The notes under the pieces are model-generated. The model ran no database searches. It had not been told where the DNA came from and saw nothing but the letters and a program-made list of their open reading frames with translations. From Galaxea fascicularis (Eukaryota > Cnidaria > Anthozoa > Scleractinia > Euphylliidae), in NCBI GenBank assembly GCA_948470475.1, contig OX419337.1, positions 27,420,372 through 27,484,371 of the forward strand: a stretch of DNA of 64,000 nt, read 5' to 3'. A program made the translations under genes and the position numbers. Shown here one piece after another: positions 39,001-51,700 of this stretch. Every line of letters starts with the position of its first letter. Within the stretch, counting starts at the first letter, position 1.

Positions 39001-42000
39001 TGGGGAGAGCTGTGAATTGATTTCACAGTATATCACCAGTGGGGTAGGAAGGGCTGTGAACTGACTGTGTATTATCACTGGGTGGGGAAGGTTGTGAATT
39101 AATTTCACTATTATACCACTGAATTTACAACTCCATCTTAATAATTAACCTGTCACCCATACATGCCACCTTAAACTCAATTGACATTCTGTTACGTCTC
39201 TTGATGTACCAGATAAAGCTGTTCAAAATATTATTTTAGTAGTCTTTAGACATCTAGAAACAGTTTGTAGCTATTGTGACTTGCAACAAAATTCGTTTGG
39301 GTGAGTGGATTTTTGTAATTTTGGTTTTGAAAAAGGGAAATTACATGTAGTTCAGGGATTTAATTATGTAGTTTAGTTACATAAAATGGAACATTTATTT
39401 CTGACTGAAATTGGATTGAGGTCTGCATGGAACATGTCACTCGCACTGACAATCATTAAGTTTGGGGAGATAAGGAGTAGCCTGAAAAAAGAACCTGTCT
39501 CAACATCACAATACTTAGTTTTGTAATGCACATACCATAAATTATATTGATGTGACTGCATAATGCTATTATATTGACTTCCCAACTATCTAATCAAGTT
39601 TAAAAATATCTAAATTAAAATATCTGGTGTTTTTTATCCTTACGTAGATGCAAATGCAATTTATATTATTTTATGGTCACTTGACATCTACATGTACCTA
39701 CATGTAATGTTTAAAAAAGAGCAGTGTTTTTATACCCAATAAAACACATCTGCGAGTTTTTTGAACAGCTTCAAAAACTTTTGTGGTAGATCTATTCATT
39801 TGTAGAATAGTCGTTCAGTTTATTATTATTTTTCCGGATAGAATTGGCTGTAAAATTTAGCCGTGTCTATATCAGATATAAAGACACTCATTAAACATTA
39901 ATTTCTTTTGTATCTCCTTCATGAATTTTTAATGAGTTTTTGAAGAAAATGTTTAACTTAATAATATTTACATAACAACCGTGATTGACTGTGGTTAACT
40001 TCCTGGTATCAACAGGTTGGTGCATGTGATGTGGATGGAAGAACTCCTCTGCACTGGGCAGCTTATCAGGTGATAAAATAACACAAGAATGCTACCCCAC
40101 TTCAAAAATTAAGTTGTTAAATTAGGTGTATAGAATGGTATCTCAAAAAATGTGGGTCTTGTGAAAGTTTGGCTCAATTTTGAAATCTTGGAATCATTTT
40201 TTAATGGGGCTTGAAGTCTCGTTTTTTGAGTGATTTTTGCGCCTCAGAGTCTCAAATTTTACCTACGGGTCCATTTTCAGAGTTCATGGGTACAGCTTCT
40301 CGAACCAAGCAAGTAGATTAAGACAGTAAAACAAGACAAAGCAGTATATTGGTAGACTTCTTCTAGCTATAGCTTCTATTGGCGTTTTCGCTCATTTTAT
40401 TTAGCTTCATTTGTACCATTATCTCGAAGTTTTTTGGCTTGGGATTGATAATAAAAACTCTTTAATCTTGGTCTCGAAGTTTGAAACCAGGGCTTTGCAG
40501 TTTTGCACAGTCTCAAAGTTAGTATTCTAACTTTGAATTTGGTGTGTGTTTTACCAACCTGCAGGGAAACCTGAAGTGTGTTAAGCTGTTGTTATCCAAA
40601 GGAGCAAACTGGAATGTGAAAGATTTCAAAGGGAGGTTAGAATCACAAATTCTCTGATTTTAACCCTTTAATTCCAAATATCAACATGTATATTCTCATT
40701 ACACTTATCACTTATTTTGTATGTTACATGTTGGGAGAATTTGTATAAATGTGCACTCAACTGATCTCTGGTGTTCATTTCCTGTATTCTCATGCTCTGT
40801 ATGCTTCAGTTGATGAACTAGTGATATGGCAATTAAGAAGAGGTTAGATGGTCGTCACTATTGGGAAGGGTCAATATTAATTTTGCAGAGATCTGAACAT
40901 ATTTTCATGAGCAAGAACAGTTGTCCCTTGGCAATGCACACATTGTTTGTGATTGAGATCGATCTAGTAACTTGCCCTATGTAGACACTTTGATATAGTG
41001 ATGCTGTGGAAGAGGTTATAAACTAGTTGTGTCAGCACACAAGGCAACAGAATAACCTGCTTGCAGGAAAACATTACAAATGAAAGAGTTTGCCACCAAA
41101 ATCTCAGCTCCCTTTTGATTTGTTGTTATTGTATGCCCCTTTACAAATTCTCTGCGTTCTTGTTCCATAATCAATGTACAGAATTAACCAGATTTCTTTT
41201 ACTTGTGGTAGTTTTTGGCTTGCATTAGCCTACCTAGGATATAGTACAGTGTATGATTGTTATTGCATTGGGCTGCTGCAGATTGTATTAAGTTTTGTCT
41301 TTGTTTGCTTCTAGAACCCCCCTTCACTTTGCTACCAGCCATCAATCTCCAAAGGTTTGTACTTGGTTGCCCCTTGTAAGTACAACCTCGTACGTTTAAG
41401 AGAACCACCATGGCTAAGAAGAAACAAAGAATATTTTCAACTTTATTTCATGAATACATTTCTATTAAAGCAATAATATTATTACTTCTTTTTTGTGACA
41501 GGTTCTGGTTTGGACTCCCAATCCCTAAGGAAATTCCAATATTATTTATTTTCATACTTGTTCAGTTACCTGGGGGAGATGCTGGTCCATTCATGGCTTG
41601 TTATACAGTAAATAGTACATGTAAAAAAACTTTTGATTGGGAAGTTCTGTTTGAGTGTGCATGCATGTACCATTTGGGCAATTTAAATTATTCAGATTAA
41701 GTCCAGCACTAGTCATTAAAAGGCCTACAACTGGTATTAATAATAGTTGTAAGTAGAACCTGAGTGTTCCTTTTAGAAAATATGTTCCCAACTTGGAAAA
41801 TGCGACTTCTTTTTCAGTGTCTAACTCTAACTTTTTTTGTTCCAAAAGGAATTTTTGGAACAATCTTGAATCATGCAAATTATAGTAGTGCTATTCACAA
41901 CAGCCACACCCAAACTCCTTTAATTGGTAACATTATCTTCTTTCTTCCCTTTACTTTGTGGCAGTGCTTGAGTGTGTTATTGAAACGAGTTCCTAAAGGT

Positions 42001-45000
42001 GAAGCAGATGTACCAGATGATGAACTGATGACCTCTCTCCACTGGAGTGCCTCTTATGGAAATGCTGAACATGTTAAGCTTCTACTGAAAGCTGGTGCTA
42101 ATGTTACACTCACAGATTTGCAAGGTAAGTGACCCGGAAGGCACTTATTGGTTCAATTGTTTTTGTTTCATCTACCTAAACATCACATACATCATTACAT
42201 TATTAACTCTTTAAACCTTGATAGTGATCAACATCAAATTTCTCCTTGTAATATCAACGCTTTATAAAACAGAGTGCATCGTCACAAGAATTAAGAACAG
42301 AATCACACAAGATGTATTTGCATGATATTTTAACAAGTTCTTTTTACTACTTCTACAGGAAATGTGTTGGTACAACAAATGAAAATGTAAATTTTGATCT
42401 TAGAGTTCTATACTATAAAATAGCATTGGTAATTTATAGAACTAGTTGATGGCTGGATTAACTGAGGGTTGTTGTTTTCTTCAACAGAGAGAACACCTCT
42501 TCACTCAGCAGCCTCAAATCCAGATCCTGGAGTTGTGAAACTCATTTTGGTAAAAAATGGTCACTAGATTCATTTAGAATGTCTGCTGTAAATACGGTAA
42601 TTGTGAAGAAGAGCTCCCCAAAAAACCTGTAAATACTATACTGATGGCCTTAAAGGAAAGATAACAGATGTGCAGCATGTATGTAGCTTGCATGCCTCAT
42701 CTTGCATGCCTGAGCTTGCATATTGTATCCATGAAATTATAAAAATACATTAAATTGCCATTCAACTCAAGGTATGTCAACCCTCCAAGTTTAACGTTTT
42801 GTGCTAGTAGCTCTTTGGCATTTAACTCTCAGTATAAGTTCTTGTTGTTGATTAGACTCAACTTAGAGATCTATGCATGCGTGGAATCTTATTTATTTCA
42901 TAAGTGTAAGTCATGGTAGGTCATGCTTGAGTAGATAATAACTCTCTTATTTTACATTCTTTTCAGGAAGCAAATTCTGACATAGTCAACCATCAGGACA
43001 ACGAAGGAAGAACGGCACTTCATCTGGCTGTTGCTCAGCGGAATGAAGCTGCCGTGAAGGTTTTATTATCCCTTGAAAAGTGCCAAGTGTCAGTACAAGA
43101 CAATATGAAACGTGCACCTCTGCATTGGGCAGCTGTTTTAGGTTTGTTGCAATTGCATTGTATTGGAAAGCTGGGGTTTGTTTTTTTAAAATGTTTGGGG
43201 TCTCGAGGAATATTAACTAAAAAGACGAGGTCAGACTTGGGGCATACTGTAGTGTAATCCATAATTATTAGTCCTGGGTCTGGTTGTTCAAAAGCCGATT
43301 CACCTAATCCAGGATTAGCGTAAACTTTGGTTGCAGTTTTTCACTTTTGGACGAAAGTTGTTTCCGCTGCTTTTATTTTTCAGGATTGGCTTCCCCTAAT
43401 CTAAAATTTTGCAGAAAATCATCATTGAACAACGTTTGGGGATAAAGAAATAACCTCCTTAATTTATTTTTAATCTTGGATTAGCGTTAATCGGCTTTCG
43501 AACAACCGGGCCCTGGATGGGACAATAGGAAGGGAGGGGGGTTGGCATTTTGTTGTAGAAACTAATGTCCTGTATTGATGTAGAAACAGATTTCAAGGTT
43601 GAGGGGCTGGACTTTGTGGATCAAAATCGTTATAGTGCTTAGAGGTGTTCAGGTTAAAGCTTGATGTGACACAGGATAAAAGCTAGAAATAACATATTTT
43701 GCTCTTAATAAGATGATACCAAGTTTCGAGCTCTTAGTCAGACACTTCCCATGCACAATTCTGATATTATATTGAATAGTTCATAAACACGTGCGCTTGA
43801 TAATAAGGCATACGCTATTTTCTGCATGCCACCAACAGACTTTTCAGCTGTCTTAGTTGACGTATGGTCGCATGGTCGCGTGGTGACATGTAACCATGTG
43901 CAGCAACCATGCGACCACACGTCGCATACATCGCGTGGTGGATCACATTTGATACCTCAACATTACCTGATTGCATGGTTTATCTTCTTAGATAACCGCA
44001 TTCTGGACAATTCATTTAGGAGGGTATAGGATATACATAGTTCAAAGTGAATTAAATGCCATCGATTCTTGTTTCCCATTATTTGTTTGCAGGTGAAACT
44101 CAGCTGGTGAAATTGCTGCTTGATAGCGGTGCAGATTTCACCACTGCAGATAACAATGGAGCCACAGCTTTGCATTACGCGGCGCAGAGTAATTTCAGCG
44201 AGACTGTCAAGGTGTTTCTGTCTTACGACAAGATTAAAGACATCCCTGATAATGAAGGAAGATCTGCTCTCATGTGGGCTGCAGGAAAAGGTCTGTTTAA
44301 CAAATAGATTCTATTTGTTAGTGTGTGTGTACTCTGATAACGCATGGAGAGTGTCAAAACGTGGTAAGAACAAAGAAGAATGCTGCGGATCTTAGCGTGA
44401 CAGATGTTCTTACCACCTTCCGTTTCATACTGGAATGGTCTCTCAAGAGACTTGAAAGATCTTTTCCAAACTGCAAAATGTTTAAGTTTCCAAAGGGATT
44501 ATTATTAGGTAGGGTCCTTTAAAGCATCCTACAAGTTTTCATATAGGATATTGCAGGATTCTGTGGAGAGGGGGTAGAACTGAGGACAGCTGTAACTGAA
44601 ACTGTTTCTGGCTTTCAAAAGGAAGGGAAATTTGGAATACAATTAATTTGTTCAGCAGTTGACGTTTGACACATCGCTGTGTCATTTCAGGGAGTGAAAC
44701 TGCATTACAGACCATGCTAGAACACGATCTGGATGTGCATACCAAGGACAAGACCGGTGGTACAGCATTGCATTCTGCAGCTTACTCTGGTCACGTAAAT
44801 TGTGTCGAGCTGTTGATTGATTTCGGAGCCTGCGTTGATGCGCTTGACGTACTCCAGCATACACCCCTATTCCGCGCATGCGAGATGGGACACACTGAGG
44901 TCGTGAACAATTTGATTCTGAGTGAGTTATTTTTTACCTTTCTTCGCATTTTCATGAATTTTGCTGCGATTCTTTACGATCGAAACATCAAGCAACACGA

Positions 45001-48000
45001 ACGTTTATTTTTACAGACCAAGTAAAGGTTTTGGTGGGCTGTGGTTTCGCGGTTTCTGAGACTTGCTCCCAGGCGCTAGTTTAATTTTTCTCCAGAAAAC
45101 GATCTGGAGGACGATAGCATTATGCGTGGACTTGTTGCGCGTGATAACGCACAGAGCGATCCAAGTACCAGACCACACTCGTGCGCTCTGTCTGTAACCC
45201 ATGCTACCCATGCTCGGAAACTCAGGGGCAGACAGTCGGGATGGAACGAAGAATTCATGAGCAAAAACGAGAGCGGTTACTAATTGGCTGAGAAAGTGGC
45301 GCGAGTTTTGTCAACCAATCACAGAGCGAAGTAAAGCAAAACCGAAACAAACGCGAATCACTTCCGACGCTCAATTGCAAACCGCTGTAACCTTGGAATT
45401 GAATTGTTTGTCACAGATGGCGCTACTGTCAACTTGGAAGACCAAGATGGTCGGTCACTCCTTCACTGGGCCGCGCTTGGTGGCCACGCCCCCATTTGCC
45501 TCGCTCTGGTGGAGCACGGTTTGGCGCCAGACACCAAAGACCATTTGGGGTGAGTGTTTTGGACCTGACGTCTAAAGCCTAAGTGTTCACGCTTTTGGTA
45601 CTTTGTTTGAATACTCGGAATACGTGTTCTTTTAAGACCTATTCCGTATTCGGAATGAAGGCAGTAGCTGGCATGTTTTCACAGGGTCCGTCTCTAGTTA
45701 CGTCTGTGATATCTCGCCATTATTATGTATAGCTAAGTGTATTTCCGGCCTGTTGACATAGAACCGGAAGTCCAATTGGAATTGGCTGCAATTAGACAAC
45801 TTAGTAACCTTCAGTGAAGCCAAACACTGAGTTGCCGGCAAAATGACGATCTCATAGTCGATACCTATCTCCATTGGACCGCAAGCCTCGTTTACTTCTG
45901 AATCTTCTTGGTTTTCGGTACCTTGCGCGGTTATTGATCTTCATTTTCCACTTAACGAACCACAAAATCTGCGTATTTTTGTATATTTTTAGTTATATTT
46001 TGTTTTATTTTAACGCCATTCGTATACTGCGTTTTGAGTATGATGACTGACTACTCTCAGGGACTAAATGATCTTTTCTTATTTTTGTCAGTCGGACTCC
46101 GTTACAGTGTGCAGCTCACGGTGGGTTTGTGAAGTTCATGACCGTATTACTCGAACATGGGGCTAATGTGGATCACCAAGACAATGAAGGCATCACTGCG
46201 CTTCACCGGAGTTGTGCATCCGGGCATTTGGAGGCTGTGAAACTGCTCCTCAGGCATAAGGCGTTCCCTAACTTCACTGAAGCCGACACTGAGATGTAGG
46301 TTAAGAATTGCCAGGTTGGGAAGAGTGATGTATTTTGTTATGCCTCTCGGTTTTGTTTTTTTTCTAATTTCACTGAAGTGGACACTGAGATGTAATATTG
46401 AGAGTAACCAGGGTGGGGAGAGTAATGTATTATGTTATGGGACCTATCAAACATAAGCCCTTCCCTAGTTGCACTGAAGTGGACACTATAAGTGATGTAT
46501 GGCTGACAGTAAGGAGAGCTGAATATGTTTCTGTTGCAGGCTGACCCCCCTTGATTACGCCATTATTGGTGTTCACCAAGATGTTGCTCAGGTAACAGAT
46601 TGACAGTTATTAATTGCCAGGTCTACTTCTCTGAAAATCCTAAAATATTTTTGTCGCGAGCGACGTTGAGACCTCAAAATTTTGCCGTGTTGTTTGTGTT
46701 TGACTTGTCCGATCATCTCTATTTATTTGCAAACAAAATTGGTTTTATAATTTTTTATCACACCTCACAGAAATACAGTGTATCAAAGTGAAGAGAGTTT
46801 GTGGAGGAAGAGGACTCTAACTTTGCTTAGGAGTTTTCCATGACTGCAAATTGTACGTAGCTTACTTGGTCATTTTGGTTTTTGTGTACAGTACATGATT
46901 GAACAAGGAGCTTTTACCATCAATGGAATCCAGGACATCGCTGCTACAACCATTCAAAAATGTTGGCGTGGTTACCAAGTGCGCGAGGCGTTCAAAGACA
47001 AAAAAAACCTTTTTGTGGAACACGAGCAGAAGTTAAAAGTGAAAAAAAGGGCAAGCGCAGCTGAGCAGAGAGGTACAGGGGACTTGTCTGGAATCCGGTC
47101 TCCACACAGGGTATCTCCAAGGTATTACTTTCTGGAAAAGACCAGAAGTAATTTCGTTTCCTCATGTAAGATTTATTTACCTCAAAGTTGCAAAGGAACG
47201 AGCCCTTAAAAGCTAGGATGAAATGTAAACGTGGTTGGTATATCCCGGCACTGATTAACGTTGCTGTTTGTACGTGAATATCGTCGTTCATAGGAAATGA
47301 TACACCAGCCCAACCGATTACATAGCTTTCACTGTAACTGCGAGAATCCATCGCATCTCAGTTTTATCTTATACTATTGTTTCTTGTGACGAAAATATTC
47401 TGTGACGTAAAACTACAAAAGGGGGTGGTTAATTTACTAAAAAACATCAATAGCAAGAGCAGTAGTTTTTACGTACCGTTGCTTATGTCGTGATTTCACA
47501 GAGTTGAACGAGACCATTTAACTTGCTCGCTTTTCACGCCCAGAAGCAGGGAAAGCCGTCAAGGGAAGATCGCCACATCCTATATTAATTGACCAAGACT
47601 TGTTACTTTTCGAACTTCAAGTTTATAACATTATTCATGTTTTTGTTGCCGATACCTGCTGTGCAAATGAAAACCATGGTCACTTCTATTTATTTTTGTT
47701 CTCATCAGAGAAAAATCGAAGGCTGGCATTATGGATAGCACGAGATTGCACGATGCTATTTTGGAACAAGAACAACCAAGAAAAGCTAGTTCATCATCGG
47801 CTGAAGAACAAGTGCAATCTCAAGATGATAGCCTCGCTGAAGATGTTCACCTTTCAAATGAAAGCGTACAAGAAAACGCCACAAAAAAACTTGTCTCTGA
47901 GTTATTACAAGAATCAAGAGGGGAGAACTCTAGTTGTTCATCTTCAAACCCATCTCCAAAACCGGAAGCTAAGCAAAGAAGTGATGTGGATCTAACAAAA

Positions 48001-49360
48001 GTTGTTTCTTCATTGTTATTGGATGAAGGCGTGCATCGAGAGGAAAGTGTTTCGTTTTTGGATGCTGTGATCTCTCGGAAACCTAGCGCCATAAAAAGTG
48101 AGTTAACTAGGAAGACGAGTACTGAAAAAAAAGCGAACAAGATGCACAGTGGTGTTTCCAAGGCAGAGCTTGCGCGGAGAGAGCGTGAACGTCTTCATTT
48201 AATCCGCACTAAAGTGAATGCGGCAATTATCATTCAACGCTGGTTCAGAAAGTGGACTTGGATCAAACGTGAGCGCTGTGAACGCGATATGATGTTATGT
48301 GACGTGAAGAATGAACAAGTAGAGCTTAGTAAAGAAGTCGCTGCTCTTACCATTCAGTTAGCCTGGAGAAAACACGTTAGAGTTGAGTTTGAAAAGAGTG
48401 GAACTAAAAACCAAAAAATAAAGAAAGCTGCTCCAAACTCGGCGTCTTGTAAACCTAAAGAAAATGGCGTTCATATTTACGGGCGTTCAATGCAACATGG
48501 TACGCGCTTTAACAATGTGAACTCTCGTAAAGCTAAGAAACAACGATCTCCTTATATGAAGTACCAACCTTCCGCAGCTGCTATGTCTTATAATATGGCA
48601 ATGGATTTATATCACCCCATGGGATCGAGGCAGGGCAATACTCGCGCTGCCATGGTTACTGCTGGCACCAGAGTGAGACCGGGTAGTATGAAACGAACTG
48701 TGAATGGCTGGAGTCATGATGTTGGATTTCTTTCGAAGATGAATGGTGAGTGCCTAATGCAGAGAGGTTGTCGGTTGAATTTACTTTCCTACTTGATGAG
48801 GGGTGGGCGGGGGGAGGGAGGAGGGGTTTAACCTGCAAAATTTCTAAGAGTGTGGGTCGGGAGATTAAGGTCAGCTAACGATAAATTTTCCAGATCTTTC
48901 CCTTTTTAAAAATTCGGACAAAAGTGTCAGAAAAAAAACTAGAGTTTTCTTCGGCAAAATGTCAACTCAAACATTCGGACACTAGAGATGCGAAATGGTA
49001 TAGGCCTTCGAAACTCAGACAGTAAGATGCCGATCCTTAGCCGTGAGAGCTTTCTACAACCTCGAGAATCCGCACTGATCAAACTATTGTAGTTCTCTCT
49101 TAACAGCTCTTAACTTTGCACCCATAATTGCTTAATTCATCTTGTGTGACCCTGTCCTTTATTCAGTCACGACCATAGTGTTTACAAAGCGCGATTTTAC
49201 AAGGAGAAATTTCATGCTGATCACTCTTAAGGTTTGGAAAACTTTCCCGAATGTGTTGGTTATGATTAATTAGGAGAGGTGAAGTCGGTCACAGCATTTC
49301 TGAACAAATTTATTATGTTTTCCAGGCCAGCAACCGGGAAGAAAAAATCTCAGAAGTTAG
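36067..49360 (+). CDS. INVS: Inversin (ankyrin/IQ ciliary protein), about 20 exons, ~983 aa
   Basis: Exons: 36067-36090, 37928-37982, 38074-38148, 38548-38597, 38854-38916, 40016-40069, 40565-40635, 41315-41354, 41965-42124, 42488-42549, 42967-43141, 44093-44290, 44691-44921, 45417-45549, 46092-46295, 46540-46591, 46892-47072, [47550-47601 tentative], 47709-48745, 49326-49360. Phases agree. About 15 ankyrin repeats cover residues ~27-550, collinear with human INVS: PLHAAAVNGNKGLLQRL, DQFGRTPL, DRLDCAEALLKAGA, LHYAAQSNFSETVKVFL, HTPLFRACEMGH, GRTPLQCAAHGGF. RTPLQCAAH corresponds to the first destruction box. An IQ motif follows (IQKCWRGYQVR, ~570-585), then Ser/Glu-rich sequence and two C-terminal IQ-like motifs (IIQRWFRKW, ~800; TIQLAWRKH, ~840). 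Inversin anchors the proximal ciliary 'inversin compartment' with NPHP3, NEK8 and ANKS6 and moderates Dishevelled signalling. The exon 17-19 junction and the last exon are the weakest parts. Confidence 0.92.
38631..38710 (+). repeat. (CATAC)n pentanucleotide microsatellite in INVS intron 4
   Basis: About 14-15 near-perfect CATAC/ATACC units, decaying into TATGCTATACTATT. It begins about 34 bp after the exon 4 donor (38598). Likely to vary in length between alleles. Confidence 0.95.
38953..39125 (+). repeat. Minisatellite of four imperfect ~45-55-bp units in INVS intron 5
   Basis: Repeated core GGTGGGGAGGGCTGTGAA, TCAATTTCACAGTATATCAC, with unit starts near 38955, 39000, 39045 and 39085. The last two units are more decayed. 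Confidence 0.75.
42211..42365 (+). repeat. Dispersed repeat family 'D' copy 2, in INVS intron 9
   Basis: Same orientation as 6383-6532; shares ATCAAATTTCTCCTTGT, ATATCAACGCTTTA, TCACACAA and GATATTTTAACAA. No coding content. Confidence 0.6.
43276..43513. mobile_element. Inverted-repeat MITE (~238 bp) in INVS intron 11
   Basis: Left end GGGTCTGGTTGTTCAAAAGC followed by CGATTCACCTAATCCAGGAT. Right end, reverse complemented, is GGGCCCGGTTGTTCGAAAGC followed by CGATTAACGCTAATCCAAGA. The ~40-nt termini are about 80% matched. Non-coding. A second, smaller snap-back of GGTCGCATGGTCGCGTGGT type lies at about 43865-43945. Confidence 0.75.
45245..45375 (-). repeat. Reverse copy of the intron-4 MITE-like repeat, in INVS intron 13
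   Basis: Contains TTACTAATTGGCTGAGAAAG, TTTTGTCAACCAATCACAGA and GCGAAGTAAAGCAAAACCGA, which correspond in reverse complement to parts of 20630-20870. It ends about 40 bp before the exon 14 acceptor. Upstream, about 45030-45240 carries a further repeat-like stretch. Confidence 0.45.
46255..46525 (+). repeat. Three tandem copies of the INVS exon 15 3' end and donor region
   Basis: Copy 1 is the real exon end: CATAAGGCGTTCCCTAACTT, CACTGAAGCCGACACTGAGAT|GTAGG, then GTTGGGAAGAGTGATGTATT. Copy 2 (about 46365-46440) has CTAATTTCACTGAAGTGGAC, ACTGAGATGTAA and GTGGGGAGAGTAATGTATTA. Copy 3 (about 46452-46520) has CATAAGCCCTTCCCTAGTTG and CACTGAAGTGGACACTATAAG. Units are roughly 90-100 bp. The gene model uses the copy 1 donor. 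Confidence 0.75.
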
Positions 49361-49730
49361 CCGCCAATACCGACACGCACAACTGTCATGTCCATCGTTG
49401 TCAGAAAGACCGGATCATCCTACACCGTATTTATTTCAAGAGCTTGTATCCCTCTGGTCTTTCCGCACGACAGACAGTTCAGTTCAACTTAACGTCTGTG
49501 AGACAGCCGGGATCGGGATACCTCTGTAACTCGGAAAACTTATGACAGACAAATTAATGTAAATTGAGTAACTTAGTTCTGTGCTGTTTGAAACGTTGGT
49601 CGTTCCAGAAGTTCAGTTTATCCCCAGTAACAATTAACTTGCATGGTCGTAGAGAAGTATCAACTTTGGGTCAATTCCTGTTTGGAAGTCGGTGGTGTTT
49701 CAGTTGTGAACATAATGAAGTTATTTTCTA

Positions 49731-49736
49731 AATAAA
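49731..49736 (+). terminator. INVS polyadenylation signal
   Basis: AATAAA 371 nt downstream of the proposed stop codon (49358-49360). Confidence 0.55.
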
Positions 49737-51694
49737 AGGGCCCGTCTTGATGTTAATATTGTTACAGATGATAGTCTTATTTATGTTGTACATGGCACTT
49801 GCTACTATCAGAGTTAGATGACAAATACTGAACTCTTTAGTAACACATAGTGAAGCAATAATATTTTCCGAAGAGCTCTTCGTTTGCGCATCCGAGATTT
49901 TTCTTTTTGTTTCCAACAAATTCAGGTCAATTTAGAGTTGCATGTTTTTTTGACACGCATTGACGTCTTGAAGAATGTTTTATTTTTTATGGATAAGTAT
50001 ACATCTTGCGTAGTTAACTTACCATAAGTAACACACAGGACACGTACGAAAACTGACACGTATGAGTCAATATGACGTCAGTTGCTTTTTTTCCTTTTTA
50101 TCTCATGAATGACGTAGTCACGCCATGAGGTATCGGAGGGAGTCTCATTGCTTTTCTTGGTACTTCTTTAGTGGTCACTATTGTGACACGCAATGCTTGT
50201 GTTACGTTTGCGAGGTTTCTGACCTCGAGTCCTTTACTCGTGGTGTCCTTTGTTAGTCCTGTTCGTGAATGATGTATATGAAATAAATCATATATGAACT
50301 GCGGAAATGAAGAATGATCCTCGCTGTTGTGATCGCAGTTTATGAAATAGCGTAAAGAAGCCTGAAAAAAAATTGGACTTTAACGGGGTCCTGAATTTTT
50401 TTCAGGCTTCTCTACGCAGTTGCATAAATTACGATCACAACTGCGAGGGTCATTCTTCACTTGATTTGTCGTGTTCATTCTGACGAGGAATGTAACCACT
50501 TCTAGCAACGTAAAGTGGCCACGAGCCGGTCGTTCAAAGCGCGAAAAACCCTTAGCATCCCAATAGTGACCACGATTTAACTTCTCCTTACCATATCAAT
50601 AGGTCATCTAGCATAAAGGACATGAGAATACAGGAAATGATCACCAGGAATCATGAGATCAGTTTATGAGTATCCAAATTCTCCCTACGCGTAACATATG
50701 AAATATGTGAGAATTGTTAGGAGAATACACTTGTTGATACTGGGAATTAAAAGGTTGAGCCAACCCTGGTTAAAGTGAAATTTGATTCCAGTTGAATTTA
50801 TCATAAAACCGCGGTCAAACGCGAAAAAAAAGTCCGTTTAAGATACGATTTTTACTTCGAGAGTTTACAGAAACGGCAAGCTTTAACTGAAACAATCTTC
50901 AGTTCGCATACTCACCAATGACTGATTACTTAAGGGGCTTTTGGTTTTTCAGAACGTCAGGCTGTACCTGTACTAATGGTGTAAGACGCCGTTCATGAGG
51001 GTTGATTAGTGTCGGTTGCCAGGAACCAATGTTGCACATGACAGGTTTGTTTTGAAAACCGGTGCATGCGTAATGTAGAGGAGAATAATTATAGCCTGGA
51101 ACAAAACCAGACCTTCTGACGAGTGGAACGCATTCTTAAAAGTGCATCCTCTGCCCCATCCCCGCAAAACACATCAAATTACTTCTTAATAACCGTGCCA
51201 CGGACGACATTTCTTGGTTATACAAATTAAGCTGGGATGATGCCAACTTCAGCTCCGCTAAAATTTCAAAATGATACCGCACTGATTTAGCTTTAAACAA
51301 TTCTCGATACAATTCATTTGCGAAGAACGTAGCCAATAGAATCAATTTTGAATACATCTGGAAGAGACCTTGATTTCGCTAACAAAACACTTGACGAGTC
51401 TATCAGAACATTTTTGAGTACCCACGTGGTCGACCCTCCTTTAACAAAGGAACTAATTGGCCTAATGGCTATTCACATGGACGAAGCACACCATCATAAC
51501 ACCATTTCATCACTTTCTTCTCTTTAACATGTAATTACCTTATGAACGATATTGGTCTGGTGGCAAATGACGTAACTTTTCCAACTAAACGATATCGCTC
51601 TCTGTGTGATTAAAACCTTAATTGGATTATCTCGAGGTTTTCCTGAAAAATTTCCCCCGTTTAAAAGTGTTGATAGATCATTTCATTCCCCAGT
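49737..51694. other. Convergent spacer between INVS and the PP1-ankyrin gene pair
   Basis: About 2 kb with no supported gene. It holds the inverted SINE-tail pair (50305-50465) and a decayed piece of repeat family D (about 50590-50755). CAATAGTGACCACG near 50560 mirrors GGTCACTATTG near 50173, suggesting a larger old inverted structure around the SINE tails. ORFs here are short and unsupported. Confidence 0.55.
50305..50465. repeat. Inverted pair of SINE 3' tails (foldback)
   Basis: The left half reads TGAAGAATGATCCTCGC...AGAAGCCTGAAAAAAA. The right half reads TGAATTTTTTTCAGGCTTCT...GCGAGGGTCATTCTTCA. Both are the tail of the SINE seen at 30850-31020, in opposite orientation, separated by about 20 nt. 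They could form a hairpin with ~65-nt arms containing mismatches. Confidence 0.7.
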
Positions 51695-51700
51695 TTTATT
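51695..51700 (-). terminator. Polyadenylation signal of the first PP1-ankyrin gene
   Basis: TTTATT on the + strand (AATAAA on the minus strand), 184 nt beyond the stop codon of the 51884-53164 gene. Confidence 0.5.

Noticed and set aside
49279..49545. Long downstream reading frame after the last INVS intron (RPATGKKKSQKLA...)
   Set aside because: It needs phase 2, while exon 19 ends in phase 1. The phase-consistent reading stops at 49360 (GQQPGRKNLRS).
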